Source: Verrucomicrobiota bacterium (lineage in GTDB: Bacteria; Verrucomicrobiota; Verrucomicrobiia; Opitutales; Opitutaceae). From it: a DNA stretch of 29,220 nucleotides. The DNA lies in NCBI GenBank assembly GCA_023430565.1, contig JAEZAD010000149.1, positions 1 through 29,220 on the forward strand, given 5' to 3'. A program made the translations under genes and the position numbers. Below the pieces are notes generated by a model. It did not search any database, was not told the DNA's origin, and worked only from the letters and a program-made list of their open reading frames with translations. Positions within the stretch are counted from its first letter, which is position 1. Every line of letters begins with the position of its first letter. Below are positions 1 to 7,235 of this stretch, in pieces.

Positions 1-9
1 ACCCTCCCC

Positions 10-948
10 ATGAAACTCCCACGCCTCGTCGTCATGCTCGCGATGTCCACGTGCATCGCCTTTTCCCTCGCCGCCAAGTCGCTCACCGTCGGCTTCGCCC
101 AAACCGGCGCCGAGTCCGCCTGGCGCACCGCCAACACCGAATCGCTCAAATCCGAAGCCGCCAAACGCGGCATCAACCTGAAATTCGCCGACGGCCAGGG
201 CCGTCAGGAAAACCAGATCCGCGCCGTCCGCTCCTTCATCACCCAGCGCGTCGACGCCATCATCATCGCCCCCATCGTCGAGACCGGCTGGGAGCCCATC
301 CTCCGCGACGCCAAACGCGCCAAAATCCCCGTCATCCTCATGGATCGCACCGTGCAGGTCTCCGACGAGTCGCTCTACACCGCGTTCGTCGGCTCCGACT
401 TCGCCGAGGAAGGCCGCATGGCCGCCGACTGGCTCGCGAAACACGCCCACGGCAAAGGCCGCATCCTCGAGATCCAGGGCACCCCCGGCTCCGCCCCCGC
501 CAACGAACGCCGCCGCGCCTTCGCCGAAGCCATTGAAAAATATCCCGACCTCAAAGTCATCGATTCCCAAAGCGGCGACTTCCGCCGCTCCGGCGGCAAG
601 GAAGTCATGGAAGCCTTCCTCAAAAAACACGGCCGCAACTTCGAAATCGTCTACGCCCACAACGACGACATGGCCCTCGGCGCCATCCAGGCCATCGAGG
701 AAGCCGGCCTGAAACCCGGCACCGACATCACCATCGTCTCGATCGACGCCATCAAGGAAGCCGTCCAGGCCGTCGTCGACGGCAAGCTGAACTGCACCGT
801 CGAGTGCAACCCCCTCTTCGGCCCCAAAGTCTACGACCTCGTCGAAAAGATCGTCGCTGGCGAAAAGGTCCCGCGCGTCCAATACAACAAGGACGAGCTC
901 TTCGACTCCTCCAACGCCGCCGCCGCCCTCCCCACCCGCCAGTATTAA
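10..948 (+). CDS. ytfQ: Periplasmic sugar-binding protein of a YtfQ-type ABC importer
   Basis: A 312-residue substrate-binding protein of the CUT2 (ribose/galactofuranose) ABC family. It would bind a furanose sugar in the periplasm and deliver it to the YtfT/YjfF permeases. Residues 1-22 form a type I signal peptide (MKLPRLVV, hydrophobic core, cut near SLAA-KS). The mature protein closely follows E. coli YtfQ as I recall it: LTVGFAQTGAESAWR at its start, DGQGRQENQIRAVRSF, IIAPIVETGWEPIL, the SQSGDFRRSGGKEVMEAF block and VYAHNDDMALGAIQAIEEAG. In E. coli the order is ytfQ-ytfR-ytfT-yjfF. Here the matching ATPase and permease genes lie 12.4 kb downstream on the same strand, behind an opposite-strand block. 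Only 9 bases precede the ATG, so its promoter and any upstream regulator are outside the window. Galactofuranose is the E. coli ligand; arabinofuranose is plausible from the flanking arabinanases. Confidence 0.93.
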   Translation: MKLPRLVVMLAMSTCIAFSLAAKSLTVGFAQTGAESAWRTANTESLKSEAAKRGINLKFADGQGRQENQIRAVRSFITQRVDAIIIAPIVETGWEPILRDAKRAKIPVILMDRTVQVSDESLYTAFVGSDFAEEGRMAADWLAKHAHGKGRILEIQGTPGSAPANERRRAFAEAIEKYPDLKVIDSQSGDFRRSGGKEVMEAFLKKHGRNFEIVYAHNDDMALGAIQAIEEAGLKPGTDITIVSIDAIKEAVQAVVDGKLNCTVECNPLFGPKVYDLVEKIVAGEKVPRVQYNKDELFDSSNAAAALPTRQY

Positions 949-961
949 AAACACCGCTCCC

Positions 962-987
962 GGTGGAGCCCGGCGTCCCCGCCGGGC
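962..987. repeat. Short palindromic repeat, 'GGTGGAGCCC' family, single arm
   Basis: The sequence begins GGTGGAGCCCGGCG and folds back on itself. It is a variant of the arms of the paired element at 5998-6072 (GGTGGAGCCCGACG). Here only one arm is present, and its hairpin forms the stem of the terminator that follows ytfQ. Confidence 0.6.
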
Positions 988-995
988 TTTTTTTT
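968..995 (+). terminator. Rho-independent terminator of ytfQ
   Basis: A perfect 8-bp GC stem (968-975 GCCCGGCG with 980-987 CGCCGGGC) with a 4-base loop is followed by eight T residues (988-995), 19 bases after the ytfQ stop codon. On the opposite strand no T-run follows, so it should work only for ytfQ. Confidence 0.85.
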
Positions 996-1086
996 GCACC
1001 CGCCTCCGAGGTAGGGCGAACCCTCCGGGTGAGCCGCCATCACGCGCCTTCTCTATGGCGTCCGCTTCGCCCGCCTTCCGCCCCGC

Positions 1087-3720
1087 TCAATCCGCATCGT
1101 AAACCTCAAGCAACACCACACCCGAGGTCTCGTTCTTCCCGCGCACCACGAAACTGTAGGGCCCCGGCGCCAGCGTCAGCAGCAGCGCCGACGACTTCGT
1201 ATCCATCGCCGCCAACGGCGTGGCCCCGATCCGCGCGCCCGTCGCGACAATCGTTGCCGCGTTCGCGTTGCTGCCCCAGTCGTCGTTCTCCGCGATCGTC
1301 GGCGCCCCGCGGTGTAGCTCGACGACCGGATCCGCCAGCACCTCCTCCTCGCGCAATCCCTGCGTCGTCAACGTCGGCCCCACCGCGCGCACCAGCACGC
1401 GTTTCGCCGCTTCGCCTTCGATCACAAACCCGCCAATCGCCACGCCATTCCCCGTCGCCGCCGCCGCCCGCGTCGCGATGCTCGCAAACCTCGACCCTCT
1501 ACCCGCCGCCTCGAGGTCGTAAACTTCCAACAACACCACCCCTGGCACGCCCTCCTTCGCCGAGACCACAAACGTGTAAACCCCCGGCGGCAGCTCCTTC
1601 AGCAGCGCCGACGAACGCGTGTCGCTCGCCGCCAGCGCCGCGATCCCGAGCCGCGCCGCCTCCGCCGTGATCTCCGCCGCATTCGCATTCTGACCCCAGT
1701 CGTCATTCGTCGCGACCACCTCATTTCCCTTCCGCGCGTCGTGCACCGCGATCATCGGGTCCGCCAGCACCTCCGCCTCGCCTATTCCCTGCGTCGTCAA
1801 CGTCGGCCCCACCGCGCGAATCAACACCCGCTTCGACGCGCTTCCCGTAATCACGAATCCACCGATCGTCACATCGTTGCCGATCCCACAGCGCGCCCGC
1901 GTCGCAATCCCCAAAAACCGTGAACCTCCGCCACCGGCCGGCGCCTCCGCCACGGTCAACGCCGCGATCGCGCTCGTCACCGCCCCGCTCGCATTCGTCA
2001 CCACCACCGTATAACTGCCCGCATCGGCCGCCGACACCGACCCGATCGAATACGACGCCCCCGTCTCCTCCGCGAGATCGACGCCGTTCTTCTTCCATTG
2101 AAACGTCGGCGGCGGCGATCCGTCCGCCGCCACCGTGAACGTCACCGCGTCCCCCACGCTCACGCTCCGACTCTGCGGCTGCATCGTGATCGTCGGCGGC
2201 GCATCGACCGCCACCGCCGCCACCTTGCTGCCCCACCACGCCGTCCCGTCATCCGACAACGCCGTAAATGCCTGCACCCACACCCCATTGTCGTCATCCC
2301 ACAGCCGCACAAGCACGCCGCGATAAATCACCCCCGAAAGCGCGAGCGAAATGAAGTGGTCGCCCGACAACTGCCACGTGCCAGTGACCGCCCCCGTGAT
2401 TGAGCCATTCGCCTGCAGCGTGACGACCGCCGACGTCTTCGCCGCTCCGCTGATGTCCTTTCCATGACTGATCCATTTGTAATCGCCCGGCACGAGCGCC
2501 GCGTTGGCCGACGCGATCGTCTCCCCCGCATAACGATGCGGCGTCACCACCGGCCAGCCGTCCGCATTGATGAACATCTGGTGCACCCGCACCTCGTGCT
2601 GTTCGCCGCGCCCCACGAACCGCGTGTGAAACACGTTGAAATATTTTCCCGTATCCGGATCGCGATACGCCGAATTATGCCCCGGCGACAAATACCCGCG
2701 GCTCGTCGTCCGCGGTTCGCCCGTCACATGCAGAAACTGGTATCCGCCCATCAACTTCACCCCATGCGGCGCGATCGACGCATCGTCGAACACCGTCCCC
2801 GGCGCCCCCGCCACCGTCGCTAGATCCGTCCCGATCGCATCGACATACGGCCCATCCGGATTACGCGAACGCCCCACGCGAATGTTGTAGCCATCCGCCG
2901 CGTTCAGCCCGCCAAACGAAACAAACAAATAGTAATAGTCCGACTCCGGCGAATACAGCACATAGCCGCCTTCGATCCGCGCGTGATTCCCACCCATCAG
3001 CTTCCTCCCATAACCCTGCCCCGGCTTTTGCCGCCCCGTCGCCGGGTCCATCTCCAAAACAAAAATCCCGCCCGAATAAGACCCATACACCATCCACAAC
3101 TTCCCTGCCTGATCGAAGAACACCGCCGGATCGACCACGTTCGGATGCTTCGTCGCATCATACGGCGTCCCATCCTCGCTCGTCCCGCTCATCCCCGATC
3201 GCAACAACACCGCCACGTGCCGGTAAGGCCCCTCGATCGAATCCGCCACTGCCAGCCCCAGCGCACTCCGCGGCGAGTCCCCACGACACGCGCAGTAATA
3301 CATGTAGAACTTTCCGTCCCCGAGCCGGACCACATCCGGCGCCCAAAACGTATTCGTCTGCGCCCACGCCAGCACTTCCGAAAACTCCACCGCCGCATTC
3401 GGCACGAGCGCATTCCCCGCCGCCGGACTCGTCGCAATCTGCGTCCAATTCATCAGGTCCGTCGTCCGCGCCGCCGCCAGATGCGACCCAAAAACATAAA
3501 ACGCCCCCCCCTCCCGCACCACCGAAGGGTCGTGCACCGTGACCTCAGAAAACGCCGGCTGCGCCAACCCCACTTCGACCCACAACAGCATCGCGCCTCC
3601 CAATGCTGTCATTCTGAGCGAAGCGAAGAATCCAGGGCGACGAACGCATGCCAGTGCACCCGCGGATTCTTCGCTCCGCTCAGAATGACAGAAGAGAGGC
3701 CAGCGGAGTTTTTCAGCCAT
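1087..3720 (-). CDS. Secreted multidomain GH43 endo-1,5-alpha-L-arabinanase
   Basis: An 877-residue secreted glycoside hydrolase. Residues 58-395 are a GH43 five-bladed propeller; catalytic candidates are D64 (VHDPSVV), D197 (NVVDPAVFFD) and E250 (ARIEGGYV), with TFWAPDVV in the usual place. Residues about 405-505 resemble the C-terminal beta-sandwich of extracellular endo-arabinanases. Residues 508-592 are an Ig-like domain ending DAGSYTVVVTNASG. Two tandem copies (599-735 and 741-875) of a module with IRAVGPTLTTQG, NDDWG.NANAA and LLEVYD close the protein. Residues 11-38 are encoded by an 84-bp palindromic repeat; without it the N-terminus is MAEKLRWPLF joined to ALGGAMLLWVEVGLA, a normal signal peptide. 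An internal ATG at 3591 preceded by GGGAGG is an alternative start. It is the last gene of the operon, 7 bp after the cytoplasmic GH43 gene. Expected role: cutting arabinan outside the cell. Confidence 0.9.
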   Translation of the reverse strand: MAEKLRWPLFCHSERSEESAGALACVRRPGFFASLRMTALGGAMLLWVEVGLAQPAFSEVTVHDPSVVREGGAFYVFGSHLAAARTTDLMNWTQIATSPAAGNALVPNAAVEFSEVLAWAQTNTFWAPDVVRLGDGKFYMYYCACRGDSPRSALGLAVADSIEGPYRHVAVLLRSGMSGTSEDGTPYDATKHPNVVDPAVFFDQAGKLWMVYGSYSGGIFVLEMDPATGRQKPGQGYGRKLMGGNHARIEGGYVLYSPESDYYYLFVSFGGLNAADGYNIRVGRSRNPDGPYVDAIGTDLATVAGAPGTVFDDASIAPHGVKLMGGYQFLHVTGEPRTTSRGYLSPGHNSAYRDPDTGKYFNVFHTRFVGRGEQHEVRVHQMFINADGWPVVTPHRYAGETIASANAALVPGDYKWISHGKDISGAAKTSAVVTLQANGSITGAVTGTWQLSGDHFISLALSGVIYRGVLVRLWDDDNGVWVQAFTALSDDGTAWWGSKVAAVAVDAPPTITMQPQSRSVSVGDAVTFTVAADGSPPPTFQWKKNGVDLAEETGASYSIGSVSAADAGSYTVVVTNASGAVTSAIAALTVAEAPAGGGGSRFLGIATRARCGIGNDVTIGGFVITGSASKRVLIRAVGPTLTTQGIGEAEVLADPMIAVHDARKGNEVVATNDDWGQNANAAEITAEAARLGIAALAASDTRSSALLKELPPGVYTFVVSAKEGVPGVVLLEVYDLEAAGRGSRFASIATRAAAATGNGVAIGGFVIEGEAAKRVLVRAVGPTLTTQGLREEEVLADPVVELHRGAPTIAENDDWGSNANAATIVATGARIGATPLAAMDTKSSALLLTLAPGPYSFVVRGKNETSGVVLLEVYDAD
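3607..3690. repeat. Paired palindromic repeat, 'CATTCTGAGCGAAGCGAAG' family, inside a CDS
   Basis: Two 27-bp arms, 3607-3633 and 3664-3690, are inverted copies of each other with 26 of 27 positions matching, around a 30-bp core. The layout resembles REPIN-type elements (two inverted REP arms). The element is 84 bp, so it adds exactly 28 codons to the endo-arabinanase gene, read there as HSERSEES ... FFASLRMT. A related, partly decayed element lies at 7120-7204. Confidence 0.9.
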
Positions 3721-3727
3721 ATCCCGT

Positions 3728-4675
3728 TCACTCCGCGCACGACGGCCGCCCCAACACCGGCATCCCGTCCGTATTCCATTTGATCGGCTTCATAAACGTG
3801 TGCCGATCCGGATTCCATAACGGATCACCCACGATCTCGCGGTAGGTCCGCGCGTGATACACCAGCACATCGGTCACGCCATCCTCCGCCACCGTGAACG
3901 CGCTGTGCCCCGGCCCATACACGCCGTGTTCGAAACAGGTCTTGAACACCGGCTCCTGGCTCTTCGTCCAGTTTTTCGGCTCCAGCAGATCCGCACCTTC
4001 GTCCGCATACAGCAGCCCCATGCAATAGTTCTCGTCCGTCGCGCTCGCCGAGTAGCTGATGAACACCTTGCCGTGGCTGACCAACACCGCCGGCCCTTCA
4101 TTCACCCAAAACCCCCGCGTCTCCCACGCCAACTCCGGCACCGACAACCGCGCCGGCTTCGTGGCGAGCGTCGTCGGTGACGCCATCCGCGCGATGTAGA
4201 GATTCGAATTTCCCCGCACCCACCGGTCCTTCTGCGCCCACACGTAATAAAGCACACCGCGGTGCACGAACGTCGTCGCATCCAGGCAAAAACTGTCCAC
4301 GCCCGTGTGCACCTGCTCCGGCTCCGTCCACTCGCCCTCGAGCGGATTCTCCGCCGTCGTCGAGATCGCATACATCCGGTGCTGAAACAGGTCGTCCTTG
4401 ATCTCCCGCGAGGGCGCCGCCGCAAAATAAATCCACCACGCGCGCTGATGATGGTGAATCTCCGGCGCCCAGATCAGTTCGCTGCACGGCCCGGCGTCCG
4501 GCTTTCGCCACACGTCCACCGTCTCTGCCGTCGCCAGCCCTGCGATCGTTTTCGCCCGCCTGACTTCGATGCGGTCATACGCCGGCACCGACGCCGTGAA
4601 ATAATAGAACCCATCCTCGTGCTTCCGAACAAACGGATCCGCCCGCTGCAGAATCAATGGCTCCAGCTTTTTCAT
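3728..4675 (-). CDS. Cytoplasmic GH43 family arabinosidase (probably exo-acting)
   Basis: A 315-residue GH43 enzyme without a signal peptide, so probably cytoplasmic. It starts MKKLEPLILQRADPF; the ATG overlaps the stop of the transporter gene (TGATG) and a GGGTGA ribosome site lies just upstream. Longer upstream reading in this frame is only antisense or overlap of the transporter gene. Likely catalytic residues are D13 (RADPFV), D132 (LDATTF) and E193 (NEGPAVL), with LIWAPEIHHH between them, an arrangement resembling exo-alpha-1,5-L-arabinofuranosidases of GH43. Expected role: releasing arabinose from short oligosaccharides brought in by the GPH symporter encoded immediately upstream. Beta-xylosidase activity cannot be excluded, because GH43 sequence alone does not settle specificity. 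Confidence 0.88.
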   Translation of the reverse strand: MKKLEPLILQRADPFVRKHEDGFYYFTASVPAYDRIEVRRAKTIAGLATAETVDVWRKPDAGPCSELIWAPEIHHHQRAWWIYFAAAPSREIKDDLFQHRMYAISTTAENPLEGEWTEPEQVHTGVDSFCLDATTFVHRGVLYYVWAQKDRWVRGNSNLYIARMASPTTLATKPARLSVPELAWETRGFWVNEGPAVLVSHGKVFISYSASATDENYCMGLLYADEGADLLEPKNWTKSQEPVFKTCFEHGVYGPGHSAFTVAEDGVTDVLVYHARTYREIVGDPLWNPDRHTFMKPIKWNTDGMPVLGRPSCAE

Positions 4676-6102
4676 CAATTCACCCGCCGCTCCGCCATCA
4701 TCTCCCGGTAAAACGTATCCGTAATCCGGTAACGAAACATCAGCAGCCCCATCCCGAAATGAAACGCCCCCGGAATCACCGACAGCATCAACGCAATCCC
4801 CGTCAGCGTGAACCCGCTCTGCACCTGATCCGGCACGTAGTCGTAATACGTCAGCAGCCAGCCGACGATCGCCCCACCCAGCCCCATTCCCGCCTTCTGG
4901 CAAAACGAAATCCCGCCCCACGCGAGCCCCGACACCCGCTCGCCCACCTTCTTCTCCCCATAGTCAATCGCCTCCGCGATCGCCGACCAGAACACCGGCG
5001 CATGCAGGTCGACCACAAACGACAGCAGGAAATACAACCCGAACGCCGCGACCACGTCCCCCGGCTTCACCGCGAAAAACAGCACCACGCTGATAACGCC
5101 CACCGCCAGTTGCGTCCACCGGAACATCGCGATCTTGCACCAGCGTTTCGTGATCCACGTCGACGCCACCATCGCCAGAATCGCCGCCACCACGCCCGTC
5201 GCCAGAAACCGCGACAATACTACCGCATCCCCTCCGAGATAATACTTCGCGTAATACGCCGCCACCGCTCCCCGCACCACGTAGCCGATCGTGCCAATCA
5301 CACACACGCCGCACAGCACCAGCCACTGGTCGTTCCGCAACAGCAGCTTCGCCTGCAGCCACACCGGCTTCTTCTCCACCTCGTGCTGCACCCGCTCCGT
5401 CGTCGCGAAAAAACAAAACAAAAACAACGCCGCCGCCGCGATCGCCATCACCCCCATCGCCAGCTGATACCCGCGCGCCAGACTTCCCGCCCCCCAATCG
5501 GCCGCCAGCACCGGCACCACGATCGTCACCGCAAACGCCGCCACCTTCGCAAAAAACAGCCGATACCCATTCGCCGACAGCCGCTCGCCCGGCGAATCCG
5601 TCAAAACCCCGATGAGCGAGATGTAGGGGATTGTCACCGCCGTGAACATCAGCGTCACGAACACATAGGTCGCATACGCCCACAGCAGCTTCCCGCCGTA
5701 TCCAAGTTCCGGAGTCGTAAACGTCAGCACGATCGAGACTCCAAACGGCACCGCCAGCCACAGGAAATACGGCCGATACCGCCCCCACCGCGTCGTGAAT
5801 TTGTCCGTGATGATTCCCATCAACGGATCCGTGATCGCATCGATGAACCGCACCGTCAGGAACAGCATCGCGAGGTCCGCCGTCCGCAGCCCGAACACGT
5901 CCGTATAAAAAAACGTGATGATCAGCGCCATCGACGACCACACCACATTCACCGCCGCATCGCCCGCCCCGAACCCGATCTTCTCCATCACCGACAAGGT
6001 GGAGCCCGACGTCCCGTCGGACTTTGAACCGTCAGCGCGCCCATCAGCCCGACAAGGACGTCGGGCTCCACCTGTGCTCACCTGCGGATGACCTTCCTTC
6101 AT
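4675..6102 (-). CDS. GPH-family glycoside/pentoside:cation symporter
   Basis: A 475-residue inner-membrane transporter of the glycoside-pentoside-hexuronide (MelB/XynB-like) family. The family signature follows the second helix: DAITDPLMGIITDKF, then TRWGRYRPYFLW. About twelve hydrophobic segments follow. The start at 6102 is supported by an ATGA overlap with the upstream GH43 stop and by GAGGTGG just before the ATG. Residues 11-35 (GGARRPCRADG ... TSGST) are arginine/glycine-rich, unlike the family, and are exactly encoded by a 75-bp palindromic repeat. Removing it joins MKEGHPQVST to LSVMEKIGFGAGDAAVN, which looks like an ordinary GPH N-terminus. Both junctions are translationally coupled to GH43 genes. 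Expected substrate: arabinose or short arabino-oligosaccharides (inference from context). Confidence 0.9.
   Translation of the reverse strand: MKEGHPQVSTGGARRPCRADGRADGSKSDGTSGSTLSVMEKIGFGAGDAAVNVVWSSMALIITFFYTDVFGLRTADLAMLFLTVRFIDAITDPLMGIITDKFTTRWGRYRPYFLWLAVPFGVSIVLTFTTPELGYGGKLLWAYATYVFVTLMFTAVTIPYISLIGVLTDSPGERLSANGYRLFFAKVAAFAVTIVVPVLAADWGAGSLARGYQLAMGVMAIAAAALFLFCFFATTERVQHEVEKKPVWLQAKLLLRNDQWLVLCGVCVIGTIGYVVRGAVAAYYAKYYLGGDAVVLSRFLATGVVAAILAMVASTWITKRWCKIAMFRWTQLAVGVISVVLFFAVKPGDVVAAFGLYFLLSFVVDLHAPVFWSAIAEAIDYGEKKVGERVSGLAWGGISFCQKAGMGLGGAIVGWLLTYYDYVPDQVQSGFTLTGIALMLSVIPGAFHFGMGLLMFRYRITDTFYREMMAERRVN
5998..6072. repeat. Paired palindromic repeat, 'GGTGGAGCCCGACG' family, inside a CDS
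   Basis: Two 17-bp arms, 5998-6014 and 6056-6072, are perfect inverted copies; each continues into its own small GTCGG/CCGAC-type fold toward the centre. The total length is 75 bp (25 codons) and it lies in frame, after codon 10 of the transporter gene. It belongs to the same family as the terminator arm at 962-987 but not to the element at 3607-3690. Confidence 0.9.
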
Positions 6103-7112
6103 TCCACCACCTCACTCGAATATTCCTCCAACACCCCCGCCTCCACCACCGGCCACCCCGCCCCATCCCACGCGATCTCCGCCATTTTCAATTTCTGCAG
6201 CCCGTCGTCCGCCGTTTCATACGCGTGAAACACGAGCCAATCCTTCCCCTCGAACGTATACACGCTGTTGTGCCCCACCCCCGCCCAGGCCGCATTGCCT
6301 TCGAGCAACACCGTCCCGCCCCCTTCGGCCATGCTCCTGTTTTCCCGATCGAGATACGGCCCCGTCAACTTCGACGACCGGCCGACCACCATCTTGTAAG
6401 TGCTCTCCGCCCCGCGGCAGCACTTGTCCCACGAAGCGAACAGATAGTAATACTCGCCTTTCCGAAAAATGAACGGCGCCTCGATCTCCGCCGGCCCAGG
6501 CTCCTCGTCTCTCACCAATACGCTCCGCTCCCGCTTCGCGATCGAATGCCATTCCTGCGGCTCCGCGAGCGCCGTCAGGCTCGGCGCCAGCTTCACGAGT
6601 TTCAATCCGCCCCAAAACGATCCGAAACTCATCCACGGCGTGCCGTCGTCATCGAACACCACCGCCGGATCGATCGCGTTCCACAAATCCCGGTTCGGCA
6701 CCGAGCGCAGCACGATCCCTTGATCCTCCCAGCGATACTCCGGCGACTCCGGATCGAGCGTGCGATTCACCGTCACCCCGATCGCCGACGCGTTTTTTCC
6801 AAAGCCGGACACCGAGTAATACAGATAAAACATCCCGTCGCGCCGCACGATGTCCGGCGCCCAGATGTGTCCGTTGAACGTCGGCGCCACCGACTTCGCC
6901 CACGCCGGCTCGCCGCGAAACACCCGCCCGCGCCGCGTCCACGTTTTCAAGTCCTTCGAGCTGTAAAACGTGATCCCCGGTCCGGTGCTGAAGAGGTAGA
7001 ACGTGTCCCCCTCCTTCGCCATCACCGGATCGTGGATGCTCACCTGCTTCGCCTCCGCGACGGCAAGCAACCCGAGAGCCCCGGCTACCAGCGCGATTTT
7101 TGAAATCGACAT
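6099..7112 (-). CDS. Secreted GH43 arabinanase/arabinosidase
   Basis: A 337-residue GH43 protein with a clear signal peptide (MSISKIALVAGALGLLAVAEA, cut near AEA-KQ). Likely catalytic residues are D28 (SIHDPVM), D148 (NAIDPAVVF) and E211 (AEIEAPFIF). HIWAPDIV, FGSFWGGL, the CC pair in DKCCRGAESTY and GVGHNSVY are typical of arabinan endo-1,5-alpha-L-arabinosidases. It consists of the catalytic propeller only, much smaller than the 877-residue enzyme at the end of the operon. It would act in the periplasm or outside the cell on arabinan chains or large oligosaccharides. The first gene of the tightly coupled four-gene run, it overlaps the transporter start by ATGA. GAGGA touches the ATG directly, an awkward ribosome-site spacing, and a repeat element begins 8 bp upstream. 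Confidence 0.9.
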   Translation of the reverse strand: MSISKIALVAGALGLLAVAEAKQVSIHDPVMAKEGDTFYLFSTGPGITFYSSKDLKTWTRRGRVFRGEPAWAKSVAPTFNGHIWAPDIVRRDGMFYLYYSVSGFGKNASAIGVTVNRTLDPESPEYRWEDQGIVLRSVPNRDLWNAIDPAVVFDDDGTPWMSFGSFWGGLKLVKLAPSLTALAEPQEWHSIAKRERSVLVRDEEPGPAEIEAPFIFRKGEYYYLFASWDKCCRGAESTYKMVVGRSSKLTGPYLDRENRSMAEGGGTVLLEGNAAWAGVGHNSVYTFEGKDWLVFHAYETADDGLQKLKMAEIAWDGAGWPVVEAGVLEEYSSEVVE

Positions 7113-7119
7113 TCCTCGA

Positions 7120-7204
7120 TGTCATTCTGAACGAAGCGAAGAATCCAGGTGGGCACCCGCTTGCCGTGGCCGCCCGGAAGTTCTCCGCCTCGCGCTAAAT
7201 GACG
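7120..7204. repeat. Second, partly decayed 'CATTCTGA' family element
   Basis: The arm at 7120-7146 matches the left arm at 3607-3633 at 26 of 27 positions. The opposite arm (about 7176-7204) is recognisable (TTCTCCGCCTCGCGCTAAATGAC) but degraded. It fills most of the gap between the TonB-dependent receptor stop and the GH43 start, leaving only 7 bp before the ATG. Confidence 0.7.
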
Positions 7205-7235
7205 TTGTTGTTGTTACGCGACCTTGGGCGACCCA

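Noticed and set aside
5986..5988. ATG at 5988 as the transporter start, downstream of the repeat
   Set aside because: No ribosome site precedes it, whereas ATG 6102 has GAGGTGG and an ATGA overlap with the preceding gene.
7205..7235. GTTGTTGTTGTT microsatellite after the receptor stop as a terminator or phase-variation tract
   Set aside because: It is too short, outside any coding frame, and has no stem before it.
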